This document shows positions 25,281 to 35,319 of a DNA stretch of 64,000 bases, piece after piece. Numbering within the stretch: position 1 is the first letter of the stretch; each line of letters opens with the position of its first letter. The notes under the pieces were generated by a model. That model searched no databases. It saw only the letters and a program-made list of their open reading frames with translations, and was not told the origin of the DNA. Both the position numbers and the translations under genes were made by a program. This DNA is from Lachnoclostridium sp. UBA1175 (GTDB lineage Bacteria > Bacillota > Clostridia > Lachnospirales > Lachnospiraceae): contig DBYX01000003.1 of NCBI GenBank assembly GCA_002311665.1, positions 46,896 through 110,895 on the forward strand. The letters are read 5' to 3'.

Positions 25281-26477
25281 ATGAAGAGACTGTCCATCCT
25301 CGGTTCGACCGGTTCCATCGGCCGGCAGACAATGGAAATCGTGCGCAGGTATCCGGAGGAGTTCTCCGTTGTTGCCCTTGCGGCTAACGCGAGCGTGGAA
25401 CTTTTGGAGGAGCAGGTGCGTGAGTTCCGCCCGCGTGCGGTGTGTGTCTATGACAGGGATGCGGCGCGTGACCTTCGCGAGCGTCTTCGTGAACTCGCGG
25501 GGACGACGGTGACGGAGGGGATGGAAGGCCTTCTGGAGATCGCGGCGTACGACGAGGCAGATATGACCGTCGTGTCCGTGGTCGGTATGATCGGCATACG
25601 GCCGACGATCGCGGCGATCAAAGCCGGCAAGACGGTGGCATTGGCCAACAAGGAGACGCTAGTCACCGCAGGGCACATCATCATACCGCTGTTGCGCAAG
25701 CATGGCGTTTCCCTGTATCCGATCGACAGCGAACATTCGGCGATCTTTCAGTCGCTGCAGACGCTCAGCGGTGATCGGGATTCCTTCTTCGAGGGACACC
25801 CTTCCGTGAAACGGATCCTTCTCACAGCGTCCGGCGGACCGTTCCGCGGACGCAGCAGGGAGGAGATGGCCGGTGTAACGGTGGAGCAGACACTCTGTCA
25901 TCCGAACTGGCTGATGGGTCGCAAGATCACCGTGGACAGCGCGACGATGGCCAACAAAGGCCTGGAGATGATGGAGGCGAGATGGCTCTTCGGACTCCGG
26001 CCTGACCAGATACAGGTAGTGATCCATCCGCAGAGCGTATTGCACTCCGCGGTGGAGTTTAACGACGGTGCGGTGATCGGGCAGATGGGCACGCCGGATA
26101 TGCGTCTTCCCATCGAGTACGCCGTATGTTATCCACAGCGGAAGGAGCGCATTGCGGACGCGCTTGACCTTTTCGCAATCGGAAAATTGGAATTCCTCGA
26201 GCCCGATTTCGAGAATTTTCCGGCGCTTGCGCTCGCGAGGGATGTCCTCGAGCGGGATGCGGCGTACGGACAGATGACCGGCACGACGCTGCCGGTTGTG
26301 TACAACGCGGCCAATGAGTTTGCGGTAGCGCGGTTTCTGAAGGGGGAATGCGGTTTCCTCGATATCCCGGCGATGATCCGTCGGGCGGTCGAAGGGCACA
26401 GGGTTCTCGCGGCTCCTTCGCTTGAGCAGATCCTCGAGTCGGAGCGGCAGACCTACGAATTACTGAAGAACATTTGA
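25281..26477 (+). CDS. dxr: 1-deoxy-D-xylulose 5-phosphate reductoisomerase
   Basis: 398 residues. First committed step of the MEP isoprenoid pathway, NADPH dependent. N-terminal NADPH site LGSTGSIGRQTMEIV; ANKETLVTAG and PIDSEHSAIFQSL (metal and substrate site); LTASGGPFRG, HPNWLMGRKITVDSATMANK and MMEARWLF. All catalytic motifs are present. Located between cdsA and rseP, the common bacterial order. Confidence 0.98.
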   Translation: MKRLSILGSTGSIGRQTMEIVRRYPEEFSVVALAANASVELLEEQVREFRPRAVCVYDRDAARDLRERLRELAGTTVTEGMEGLLEIAAYDEADMTVVSVVGMIGIRPTIAAIKAGKTVALANKETLVTAGHIIIPLLRKHGVSLYPIDSEHSAIFQSLQTLSGDRDSFFEGHPSVKRILLTASGGPFRGRSREEMAGVTVEQTLCHPNWLMGRKITVDSATMANKGLEMMEARWLFGLRPDQIQVVIHPQSVLHSAVEFNDGAVIGQMGTPDMRLPIEYAVCYPQRKERIADALDLFAIGKLEFLEPDFENFPALALARDVLERDAAYGQMTGTTLPVVYNAANEFAVARFLKGECGFLDIPAMIRRAVEGHRVLAAPSLEQILESERQTYELLKNI

Positions 26478-26490
26478 GAGGTGAAGAAGA

Positions 26491-28044
26491 ATGAAAAGCA
26501 CGATAATCAGCACGATCGTGATGATCGCAGTCATCCTTGCGCTGATTTTAACAGGACATCTCAACATTTTGCTTGCGATCTTTATGATCGGTGTGGTGAT
26601 CTGTTTCCACGAGTTCGGTCATTTTCTGCTTGCGCGCATGAACGGCGTGACGGTCAAGGAGTTCTCACTCGGTATGGGTCCGAGACTCATTTCACGCAAG
26701 ATACGCGGAACCCGCTGGTCTCTGAAACTGCTGCCGTTCGGCGGCTCCTGCCAGATGCTCGGCGAGGATGAGGCACTGCTCGGCGTCTCGGAGGATTCGG
26801 ATGACGGGAATGTCGAGGACGGGGATTCAGAGGAAGACAAAGCAGAGGACAATGCCCAGGCGGAGGACGGAAGCGAGAGCGCGGAAGTTGTTGCGGCTGA
26901 GGCGGTCGACGGCACCGGAAAGAAGAAAAGAAAGCCGGAGACCGACGAGAACGGTTCCTTCGCCAGCAAAAATGTATGGCAGCGCATCAGTATCGTTTTC
27001 GCCGGCCCGTTCTTCAACTTCATATTGGCGTTTCTTCTCGCGTGCATCATCCTCGGTTCCATCGGTTACGATCCCGCGCTTGTGACTTCCGTGGACGCGA
27101 ATGTGGCGGAGGCGACCGGTCTTCAGGTCGGTGACACCATCACCGAGTACCAGGGGCACAATGTGGCCATCGGCCGTGATATCGCGCTTTACGAGACGCT
27201 GGACGGCGTTCCGACGCAGGCGACGATCACCTATGAGCGCGATGGCGTGTCCTACACCAAGACATTTGATACTGTCTATTTCAAGAAATATATGTGCGGT
27301 ATCGGTTACACCGAGTACCACAACGGCCAGATCGTGGCTATGACGCTCGACAGCGTCACCGGCGCCGCAGAGGAAGCGGGCCTGAAGAAGGGGGATATTG
27401 TCATCCGCTTCAACGGCACGCAGATCCGGACGGCGAACGATTTCCGCAAGATCGTGGACGAGCATCCGATCGGTGAGGAGACCGTGGAGTTCGTTGTAAA
27501 ACGAAACGGCGACGAGGAGTACACGATCAATGTGACGCCGCGTCTGTCCGAGGAGTATCAGCTCGGCTTTTCGTACAACCTGGATTATCGCGAGAAGCTC
27601 GGACCGTTCGGTGTGATCCGTTACGGCGCGCATGAGGTCGGCTACTGGATCCGTGCGACGATCAAGAGCCTCGTGTATATGATCAAGGGCAAGGCGTCCC
27701 GCCAGGATGTCGGCGGCGCGGTGCGCGTCGTGAGCGAGGTGAGCAATGTCGTCGAGGAGAGTTATGAGACGGACGGCACATTTTACGCATTCTTAAACCT
27801 GATCAACTGGGCGATCCTTCTGAGCGCCAACCTCGGTGTGATGAATCTGCTGCCGATCCCCGCGCTCGACGGAGGACGACTCCTGTTCCTGATCGTGGAG
27901 GCGATCCGCGGCAAGAAGGCCAACCCGAAGGTGGAGGCTGCGGTCACGCTCGTCGGTTTTGTTCTTTTGATGATACTGATGGTGTTCATCCTGTTTAACG
28001 ACATCAGCAACGTGTTCGGTGCGGTATTGCCGCTCGGGCGATAG
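26491..28044 (+). CDS. rseP: RIP metalloprotease RseP with acidic insertion
   Basis: 517 residues, longer than the 340-450 usual in Firmicutes. Site-2 protease that cleaves membrane proteins such as anti-sigma factors. The zinc site HEFGH is at residues 40-44, and the third ligand is in NLLPIPALDGGRLLF near residue 450. One PDZ domain lies around residues 265-345. Between the conserved LPFGGSCQMLGEDE and the second membrane segment (VWQRISIVFAGPFFNF) there is an Asp/Glu/Ala-rich insertion, about residues 100-152 (nt 26791-26946), ending in a basic KKKRK patch. GAGGTGAAG precedes the ATG. Confidence 0.95.
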   Translation: MKSTIISTIVMIAVILALILTGHLNILLAIFMIGVVICFHEFGHFLLARMNGVTVKEFSLGMGPRLISRKIRGTRWSLKLLPFGGSCQMLGEDEALLGVSEDSDDGNVEDGDSEEDKAEDNAQAEDGSESAEVVAAEAVDGTGKKKRKPETDENGSFASKNVWQRISIVFAGPFFNFILAFLLACIILGSIGYDPALVTSVDANVAEATGLQVGDTITEYQGHNVAIGRDIALYETLDGVPTQATITYERDGVSYTKTFDTVYFKKYMCGIGYTEYHNGQIVAMTLDSVTGAAEEAGLKKGDIVIRFNGTQIRTANDFRKIVDEHPIGEETVEFVVKRNGDEEYTINVTPRLSEEYQLGFSYNLDYREKLGPFGVIRYGAHEVGYWIRATIKSLVYMIKGKASRQDVGGAVRVVSEVSNVVEESYETDGTFYAFLNLINWAILLSANLGVMNLLPIPALDGGRLLFLIVEAIRGKKANPKVEAAVTLVGFVLLMILMVFILFNDISNVFGAVLPLGR

Positions 28045-28073
28045 ATTTTTCGGTTATTATTTCGGAGGATTAT

Positions 28074-29147
28074 ATGCGTGCAGGTACGAAAACAGTGCGG
28101 ATCGGCAACCGTGTGATCGGCGGAGGCAATCCGGTCCTGATCCAGTCGATGTGCAATACAAAAACGGAAAATGTGCCTGCTACGGTTGCGCAGATCAAGG
28201 AGCTTGAGAAACTCGGTTGCGACATCATCCGCGTTGCCGTGCCTACGGCGGAGGCTGCGGAGGCGATCCGTGAGATCAAAAAACAGATCCGGATCCCGCT
28301 CGTCGCGGACATTCACTTTGACCATCGCCTGGCACTTGCTTCGATTGCGGCGGGGGTGGACAAGATCCGCATCAACCCCGGCAACATCGGCGGTGAGGAG
28401 AAGGTCAGGGAGGTCGCTGCGGCGGCGAAGGCTGCGGGCATCCCCATCCGCGTCGGTGTCAACAGCGGATCGCTTGAGAAGGAGATTGTAGCCCGTTACG
28501 GCGGAGTGACGCCGGAGGGGCTTGTCGAGAGTGCGCTGGACAAGGTGCGCATGCTCGAGAGAGCCGATTTTTCGGACATTGTGATAAGCATCAAATCATC
28601 GAACGTGCAGTTGTCCGTGAAGGCGCATGAGCTGATCGCGGACAAGACGGACTATCCGCTTCACGTCGGTATCACGGAGGCCGGAACGGTGATGGCCGGC
28701 AGCATCAAATCCTCCGTAGGAATCGGAATACTGCTCCACGAGGGCATCGGCGACACGATCCGCGTCTCTCTGACGGGAGACCCTGCGGAGGAGGTGCGCG
28801 CGGCGAAGACGATGCTCCGAGCGCTCGGATTGCGGAAAGGCGGGATCGAGATGGTGTCGTGTCCGACGTGCGGTCGCACGCAGATCGATCTTATCGGTCT
28901 TGCGGAGAAGGTGGAAAATATGCTCGCGGAGTATGACGACCTCACGCTGAAGGTCGCCGTGATGGGGTGCGTTGTGAACGGCCCAGGGGAGGCGAGGGAA
29001 GCGGACTTAGGTATCGCCGGCGGAAAGGGAGAGGGACTTCTGTTCCGCAAGGGCGAGATCCTTCGGAAAATGCCGGAGCAGGATTTGTTGGGTGCTCTTA
29101 AAGAAGAGCTGGACAGGATTCGTCGGGAGGGCGAATATGCGGATTGA
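28074..29147 (+). CDS. ispG: 4-hydroxy-3-methylbut-2-en-1-yl diphosphate synthase (flavodoxin)
   Basis: 357 residues. Iron-sulfur enzyme of the MEP pathway that reduces MEcPP to HMBPP. The [4Fe-4S] cysteines are in CPTCGRTQ and GCVVNGPGEA, with a conserved glutamate beyond. The TIM-barrel part has QSMCNTKTENV and IRVGVNSGSLE. Standard bacterial short form. CGGAGGA precedes the ATG; the 3' end overlaps polC by 11 nt. Confidence 0.98.
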   Translation: MRAGTKTVRIGNRVIGGGNPVLIQSMCNTKTENVPATVAQIKELEKLGCDIIRVAVPTAEAAEAIREIKKQIRIPLVADIHFDHRLALASIAAGVDKIRINPGNIGGEEKVREVAAAAKAAGIPIRVGVNSGSLEKEIVARYGGVTPEGLVESALDKVRMLERADFSDIVISIKSSNVQLSVKAHELIADKTDYPLHVGITEAGTVMAGSIKSSVGIGILLHEGIGDTIRVSLTGDPAEEVRAAKTMLRALGLRKGGIEMVSCPTCGRTQIDLIGLAEKVENMLAEYDDLTLKVAVMGCVVNGPGEAREADLGIAGGKGEGLLFRKGEILRKMPEQDLLGALKEELDRIRREGEYAD

Positions 29148-32100
29148 GACAGCGATTCGCGGCTTACATCTGCCCGCGAATATCAGCGACGCCGCGACAG
29201 GACTGGATGTACTGAAACTTTCGGCCAGCCGCAGTGATAATACAATTACCATTCACGCCGTATCGGACCAGCTGATTCCGTACGGCGTGCTTCGTATGCT
29301 TTCGGAGGAGGTTCTCAACCAGGCTTTCGCCGACATCGCCAAGGGAGTCTCCATCGCCGTTCGGTTCCGCTGCATCGAGGAGGATCCGGACGAGGACAGA
29401 GCGCTTCAGCAGCTTCTCTCTCTGATCATGGAGGAGAACAGCGCCTCGTACCGCCAGATGCACAACGCCGTGATCAACGCGGCAACCTTTTCGGCGGAGA
29501 ACGGCATCGTCCGTATGACGCTTCCCGGTGACAGCTTCTTCACGGTTGCGGAGGACGGTTTCCGCAGGGATTTTACGGAACGCATGCACTTCTGGAGCGA
29601 CCGTTTCCGTGAGATGAAGATCGTGTACTCGGAGCCGGAGGACCTGATGGAATCGTATCCCTCGGAGAGAGTGTACAACGCCGACGAGTATATCGCGAAG
29701 CTGATCCGGAACCGCGAATCGTTCGGGAACGAGCCCGCGAGACAGCGCAAACCGAAGGACCTTGTCGTGCCGCAGAAGAAGGAGCCCGAGGAGGAGACAA
29801 GACCGGCATACCAGAGAAGAAGGAAACTTCCCGACGATCCGGACATTTTCTACGGACGAGCGTTCGACCGCTCCGTGCTCACGCCGGTTTCCGCGATCAC
29901 AGACCCGTATCAGTCGGTTGTCGTCCAGGGACAGGTGTTCCACATCGATTCCCGCGAGCTGGTGCGCAGAAACGAGAACGAGGACGAGGCGCACAAGCAG
30001 GTGACGAAGACCGTGGTCACGTTCAACATCACGGACTTCGAGGACTCCATCGCCGTCAAATTATACATTCCCACGCCGGAAGTTCCGGCTTTGTTCGAGA
30101 ATCTGAAGGAAGGCAAGTTCGTGTGCCTCGCGGGCGAGACCGAGGACGACCGATTCACGAAGGAACTCGGGATCGGCAAGGTGGTCGGCATCCGCAAGGC
30201 GGAGGACACGAGGATCAAGCGTAAGGACAACGCGGAAGTCAAGCGTGTCGAGCTGCATTGCCACACGCAGATGAGCGATATGGATGCCGTCGTTGACACG
30301 GCGACGATCGTAAAGCGCGCGTTTGAGTGGGGGCATCCCGCGATCGCGATCACGGACCACGGCGTTGTGCAGTCATTTGTCGACGCAGCGCACGCCATCG
30401 ACCCGTCGAAGTTCGGCGACGACGAGGAGAAGAAGGCGGCGTACAAGAAGTTTAAGATCATCTACGGTATGGAGGGCTACATCGTCGATGACGAGGGTGT
30501 GACAAAGCCGGACGGGACACCGTACGACCTTGAGCTCGACAAGGACGCGATCCGCAAGCTTCCGAGCTACCATATCATTTTGCTGTGCAAAAACGACGTC
30601 GGACGGAACAACCTCTACCGGCTGGTTTCGAAGTCTCACATCGACTATTTCTATCAGCGCGGCGCTGTCGGCAAGCCACGTATCCCGAAGAGTCTTCTCC
30701 GGCAGATGCGCGAGGGCCTGATCATCGGTTCCGCGTGTGAGGCGGGAGAGCTGTTCCGCGCGATCCTGTTCGACAAGCCCGAGGAGGAGATTAAGCGGAT
30801 CAGCGATTTCTACGACTACTATGAGATCCAGCCGCTCGGGAACAACCAGTATATGATCGAGGATGAGACGATCCCGCAGGTGACCGGCTGGGACGACCTA
30901 AAGGCGCTGAACAAGCGGATCGTCGATCTTGCGGACGCGCACGGGAAAATGTGTGTCGCCACCTGCGACGTGCACTTCCTCAACCCCGAGGATGAGATTT
31001 ACCGAAGGATCATCATGGCCGGCAAGGGCTTCAAGGATGCGGACCGCCAGCCGCCGCTTTACTATCGCACGACCGCGGAGATGCTCGACGAGTTTACATA
31101 TCTTCCGGAGAAGAAGGCGTACGAGATCGTCGTGACGAACCCGAACCGCATAAACGATATGATCGAGAAGATCAATCCGGTCCGCCCCGACAAATGCCCG
31201 CCCGTCATCGAGAATTCGGACTCCGAGCTCCGCAGCATCTGCTACGGAACGGCCCACGAGTGGTACGGGGAGGACCTTCCGAAGATTGTTTCGGAACGCC
31301 TGGAGAAGGAGCTCAACTCCATCATCAACAACGGTTTCGCCGTCATGTACATCATCGCGCAGAGACTAGTAAAGCACTCGAACGACGACGGATATCTCGT
31401 CGGTTCCCGAGGCAGCGTAGGCTCGTCCTTCGTCGCCACGATGGCGGGTATCACTGAGGTGAATCCGCTGCCGGCACACTATTTCTGCAAGCATTGCCAC
31501 TACTCGGATTTCGAATCCGAAGAGGTGCGCGCATACAACCTGAAATCCGGTTTTGACCTTCCCGCGAAGGACTGCCCGAACTGCGGCAGACCGCTCACGA
31601 GGGACGGTCAGAACATACCTTTCGAGACATTCCTCGGGTTCTACGGAGACAAGGAGCCTGATATCGACCTGAATTTTTCAAGCGAGTACCAGAGCAAGGC
31701 GCATGCCTACACGGAGGTGCTCTTCGGCAAGGGACACACGTTCCGCGCCGGCACCGTCGGTACGCTTGCGGACAAGACCGCGTACGGCTTCATCAAGAAG
31801 TATTACGAGGACCACGGCATCGAGAAACGTACGGCTGAGATCGAGCGAATCGTGCAGGGTTGCGTCGGTGTGCGACGCACGACGGGTCAGCACCCCGGCG
31901 GCATCATCGTTCTTCCGCACGGCGAGGAGATCGATACGTTCACGCCCGTGCAGCATCCGGCGAACGATATGACGACGGACACGGTCACGACGCATTTCGA
32001 TTACCACAAGATCGACCACAACCTGCTCAAACTCGACATTCTCGGCCACGAAGATCCGACGATGATCCGTATGCTTGAGGACCTCTCGGGGCTCGACGTC

Positions 32101-33132
32101 AAGACGCTTCCGATGGACGATCCGAAGGTGCTTTCGCTGATGTACAGTCCGGAGGCGCTCGGCATCACCTCGGAGCAGATTGACGGCTGCGAGACAGGAA
32201 GTCTCGGCCTGCCGGAGCTCGGCACGAACTTCGTCATCAAGATGCTCGTCGAGACGAAGCCGCAGTCGTTCTCGGATATGATCCGCATATCCGGACTCTC
32301 GCATGGCACCGACGTTTGGACAAACAACACGCAGGATCTGATCCATGACGGAAAATGTACCCTCTCGACGGCAATCTGTACACGCGACGATATCATGACC
32401 TATCTGATCGCGATGGGACTGCCGAACAAGGACGCGTTCGGCATTATGGAGAAGGTCCGCAAGGGCAAGGGACTGACGCCCGAGCACGAGCAGGAAATGA
32501 AGGACCATCAGGTGCCCGACTGGTACATCTGGTCCTGCAAGCAGATCAAGTACATGTTCCCGAAGGCGCACGCATGCGCTTACGTTATGATGGCGTTCCG
32601 CGTGGCGTACTTCAAACTGTATCTGCCTCTTATGTACTACACGGCTTATTTTACGATCCGTGCGAACAACTTCAACTACGACATCATGGCGAGGGGCCAG
32701 GAGCGGCTGGAGAAGGTGATGCGGGAGTACAAGAGGCGCAATTCCAGCAACCGCAGGGAACTCGCACTGTCCGACAAGGAGCAGGGCGAGTTGAAGGATA
32801 TGCGTCTTGTGCAGGAAATGTATGCGCGCGGGTTTGATTTTGCGCCGATCGACATATACCGTGCCAAGGCGACAAAGTTCAGCATCGTCGACGGCAAGAT
32901 CATGCCTTCGCTCACGGCGATCAGCGGTCTCGGAACCGTAGCCGCGCAGGCGATCGAGGCCAACGCCGACCCGGATGATCCGTTCCTTTCGAGGGAGGAT
33001 TTCCGCATTCGCTGCGGTGTCGGCAAGAGCGTGACGGATCTGTTGCAGAGTGTCGGACTTCTGACGGATATGCAGGAGACAAACCAGATGCGTCTGGAGG
33101 ATTTCTTCGGGGACGTCTCGTTCGGCGGCTGA
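29137..33132 (+). CDS. polC: DNA polymerase III alpha subunit PolC lacking the exonuclease insertion
   Basis: 1331 residues, about 100 or more short of typical PolC. GGGAGG at 29125-29130 sets the ATG at 29137. Order: N-terminal domain (1 to about 215), OB-fold (about 265-350), PHP domain, polymerase core, helix-hairpin-helix/C-terminal domain. The PHP domain shows a full set of nine candidate metal ligands: H374, H376, D407, H408, E446, H479, C534, D611, H613. In Bacillus-type PolC a DEDDh exonuclease (VVFDVETTG-type) sits inside the PHP domain after the position of E446. Here only 32 residues separate E446 from H479, and no such motif occurs anywhere in the protein. Polymerase aspartates D842, D844 and D967 are present, with a zinc-binding CKHC/CPNC pair before them. 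Confidence 0.96.
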   Translation: MRIETAIRGLHLPANISDAATGLDVLKLSASRSDNTITIHAVSDQLIPYGVLRMLSEEVLNQAFADIAKGVSIAVRFRCIEEDPDEDRALQQLLSLIMEENSASYRQMHNAVINAATFSAENGIVRMTLPGDSFFTVAEDGFRRDFTERMHFWSDRFREMKIVYSEPEDLMESYPSERVYNADEYIAKLIRNRESFGNEPARQRKPKDLVVPQKKEPEEETRPAYQRRRKLPDDPDIFYGRAFDRSVLTPVSAITDPYQSVVVQGQVFHIDSRELVRRNENEDEAHKQVTKTVVTFNITDFEDSIAVKLYIPTPEVPALFENLKEGKFVCLAGETEDDRFTKELGIGKVVGIRKAEDTRIKRKDNAEVKRVELHCHTQMSDMDAVVDTATIVKRAFEWGHPAIAITDHGVVQSFVDAAHAIDPSKFGDDEEKKAAYKKFKIIYGMEGYIVDDEGVTKPDGTPYDLELDKDAIRKLPSYHIILLCKNDVGRNNLYRLVSKSHIDYFYQRGAVGKPRIPKSLLRQMREGLIIGSACEAGELFRAILFDKPEEEIKRISDFYDYYEIQPLGNNQYMIEDETIPQVTGWDDLKALNKRIVDLADAHGKMCVATCDVHFLNPEDEIYRRIIMAGKGFKDADRQPPLYYRTTAEMLDEFTYLPEKKAYEIVVTNPNRINDMIEKINPVRPDKCPPVIENSDSELRSICYGTAHEWYGEDLPKIVSERLEKELNSIINNGFAVMYIIAQRLVKHSNDDGYLVGSRGSVGSSFVATMAGITEVNPLPAHYFCKHCHYSDFESEEVRAYNLKSGFDLPAKDCPNCGRPLTRDGQNIPFETFLGFYGDKEPDIDLNFSSEYQSKAHAYTEVLFGKGHTFRAGTVGTLADKTAYGFIKKYYEDHGIEKRTAEIERIVQGCVGVRRTTGQHPGGIIVLPHGEEIDTFTPVQHPANDMTTDTVTTHFDYHKIDHNLLKLDILGHEDPTMIRMLEDLSGLDVKTLPMDDPKVLSLMYSPEALGITSEQIDGCETGSLGLPELGTNFVIKMLVETKPQSFSDMIRISGLSHGTDVWTNNTQDLIHDGKCTLSTAICTRDDIMTYLIAMGLPNKDAFGIMEKVRKGKGLTPEHEQEMKDHQVPDWYIWSCKQIKYMFPKAHACAYVMMAFRVAYFKLYLPLMYYTAYFTIRANNFNYDIMARGQERLEKVMREYKRRNSSNRRELALSDKEQGELKDMRLVQEMYARGFDFAPIDIYRAKATKFSIVDGKIMPSLTAISGLGTVAAQAIEANADPDDPFLSREDFRIRCGVGKSVTDLLQSVGLLTDMQETNQMRLEDFFGDVSFGG

Positions 33133-33166
33133 GATGATTAATATGTAAAGATATGTGAGGGGAGAT

Positions 33167-35257
33167 ATGTTTGCTGCTTTGTTTCTGGTGATATCTATGG
33201 TGACGGGCTTTGCGCTCGTTCTCGCGCTCGTGCCGAGGGTGATGCAGAAGAAGATCCTTACGGTGGCGGGAGAGAAGGCGCGCAATCCGTTCTTTGCGCT
33301 CTCCCCGGCGTGCTTTCTGTCGGGAACGGCGCTTGTGACGTGGCTCACGTACATCGTGGGATGCTTGCTCAAAAACACGAAGCATCCTCTCGGATATGCA
33401 AACGCGGTCGTGATGCCCGTGTGCTTTGTCATCGCGGTTGTCATCATACGGCTGTGCAAAAGCCGCGTCAGATTCCGCGAACTCTTTAAATCGCTCAAAC
33501 CGACGACGAGCGAGATGGTGTATTTCGCGGTGTCGCTCGCGGCGTCCGTCGTGTTGATGATCGCAAGTTTCCGTGTGGTGCACGGTGAGATCTGCATCGG
33601 ATCGCCGGTCATCGAGGATTTTGCGCTTCATGTCAACCTGATCCGCTCATTTTCCGAGTGGGAGAAGCTGCCGGCGCAGTATCCTTATTTTACGAACGCG
33701 GGGATCAACTACCATTTTATGATGGATTTTCTCGCGGGCAACCTGGAGTTTCTCGGACTACGCATCGATTTTGCATACAATGTGCCGAGCATTCTTGCGA
33801 TGACCGCGTTCTTCTGCGGCGTGTATGAGTGCTTCTTCCGCCTGTGCGGGAGAAAGAACTACTGCCACATCGTGTGGCTTCTCGTGATGTTTCGCTCGTC
33901 GTGGGGGTTCTTTCGGTTCCTTGCCGACAATAAGGGCAATCTGAAGGACGCGTTTGCGAATAACCAGACGTATATGGGCGCGACGCACAACGAGTGGTGG
34001 GGCATCTATCAGTCCAACGCGTTGATCAACCAGCGGCATCTGATCTTCGGATACGCCGTTGCGATGTTCGTCGTGAGTCTGTTTCTGCCGTACCTGATCC
34101 GTGGTGTGAACGAGCGGCGGGAGATAAGAAAACAGCTGCCTTCGGCCGGAGAGAACGGCGTGAAACGGTCGGGGTTCGGGCAGTGGTTCTCTTATCTTGC
34201 CGAGGTGTTCCGGCGTGAGGCACTTCCCAGAAAGAAAGTTTCCGTGCTGACCGCCGTGTTTGCGGGCGTCTGCCTCGGTATGTGCGGCCTGTTCAGCGCG
34301 CACAGCGTAATAGGAGCGCTGCTGATCCTTTTCGTGTTCGCTTGGTTTTCGTCGGATCAGGTCAGCTACCTGATCACGGCAGCAATCGCCTGTGCGATGA
34401 CTTACACGGAGACCGCGCTTTGCACGGGAAGTATGAACGCTTTCCGGATCCGTTTTGTGAAGGCTTGGGTGCTTGAGGACACGAGTCTTACGGCGGTTTT
34501 GAAGCATTTCTGGCTTCTGTTCGGCCTGCTGATCCCGGTTCTGATCTTCTGGTTCATCCACACGGATGCCGTGCGCCGCATCGTTCTGGCGGCTTCGGTG
34601 CTTCTATTCGCGTTCGGTTTCCATGTGCAGATGTCCCCGACGATGATGCAGAACCACAAGTATATGCTCCTGGCCATCTACTGGTTCGGGATCTTGTCGG
34701 GAATCGCGCTGTGCGGTCTGATCACTTACGGAAAGAAGCGCGCCTCGCGGATATTGTGCATACTCTCGGCAATCGTATTGTTTATCCCGCTGACCGCGAC
34801 GGGCGTGTACGATTTCGTGCTCGTACTCGACAAATGCCGTCTGACGAACAGTTATCGCTACGAGAGCACACCGCCGTTCCTTACCTGGGCGCGGGAGAAC
34901 GGTGTCACGAGGAACACGCTGTTCCTCGCGCCGGACAACTTCATCGGGATGATCAACATCGCGGGAGTGCAGAACTATGTCGGTTACCACGGGTTCATAA
35001 ATGACGCCGGCTATGACGCAGAGGAGCGCGACCTGATCGTGACGAGGATCCTTCATGCCTCGAGAGATTTTCAGCTGATCGGTGCTGCGGAGGAGAGCGG
35101 AGCGGATTATCTCGTGATCCAGCGGAGACTGCGCGTCAACGATGAGGGGTTGAACGAGGAAATAATTGCCTCCGTATTCCCCAAAGTGTTTTCGCTGTGG
35201 GATGATGTGAACGAGTTCAGTGTGTACGATCTGCACGGGCGTGTCGCCGCGCAATAG
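33167..35257 (+). CDS. Multi-pass membrane protein, GT-C glycosyltransferase-like
   Basis: 696 residues with about 12 hydrophobic segments. After the fourth segment an extracytoplasmic loop carries acidic residues (GSPVIEDFALHVNLIRSFSE), then YPYFTNAGINYHFMMDFLAG and LGLRIDFAYNVPS. This acidic-loop plus tyrosine-His-Phe pattern resembles GT-C-fold polyprenyl-phosphate-sugar transferases. A soluble C-terminal part of about 130 residues follows the last segments. ATG 33167 follows AGGGGAG; a GTG at 33155 is in frame. No sugar-gene neighbours are present, so the acceptor is unknown. The GT-C assignment is inference from topology and motif. Confidence 0.65.
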   Translation: MFAALFLVISMVTGFALVLALVPRVMQKKILTVAGEKARNPFFALSPACFLSGTALVTWLTYIVGCLLKNTKHPLGYANAVVMPVCFVIAVVIIRLCKSRVRFRELFKSLKPTTSEMVYFAVSLAASVVLMIASFRVVHGEICIGSPVIEDFALHVNLIRSFSEWEKLPAQYPYFTNAGINYHFMMDFLAGNLEFLGLRIDFAYNVPSILAMTAFFCGVYECFFRLCGRKNYCHIVWLLVMFRSSWGFFRFLADNKGNLKDAFANNQTYMGATHNEWWGIYQSNALINQRHLIFGYAVAMFVVSLFLPYLIRGVNERREIRKQLPSAGENGVKRSGFGQWFSYLAEVFRREALPRKKVSVLTAVFAGVCLGMCGLFSAHSVIGALLILFVFAWFSSDQVSYLITAAIACAMTYTETALCTGSMNAFRIRFVKAWVLEDTSLTAVLKHFWLLFGLLIPVLIFWFIHTDAVRRIVLAASVLLFAFGFHVQMSPTMMQNHKYMLLAIYWFGILSGIALCGLITYGKKRASRILCILSAIVLFIPLTATGVYDFVLVLDKCRLTNSYRYESTPPFLTWARENGVTRNTLFLAPDNFIGMINIAGVQNYVGYHGFINDAGYDAEERDLIVTRILHASRDFQLIGAAEESGADYLVIQRRLRVNDEGLNEEIIASVFPKVFSLWDDVNEFSVYDLHGRVAAQ

Positions 35258-35319
35258 AGGCTTTTCAGAGCGGTCGGAAATGGCATAAAAAACTTTGCGG
35301 AAAATAATTAAAAAAGTGC

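Noticed and set aside
31678..33612. 644-codon open frame on the - strand opposite polC
   Set aside because: It is antisense to the PolC polymerase domain, with no family features.
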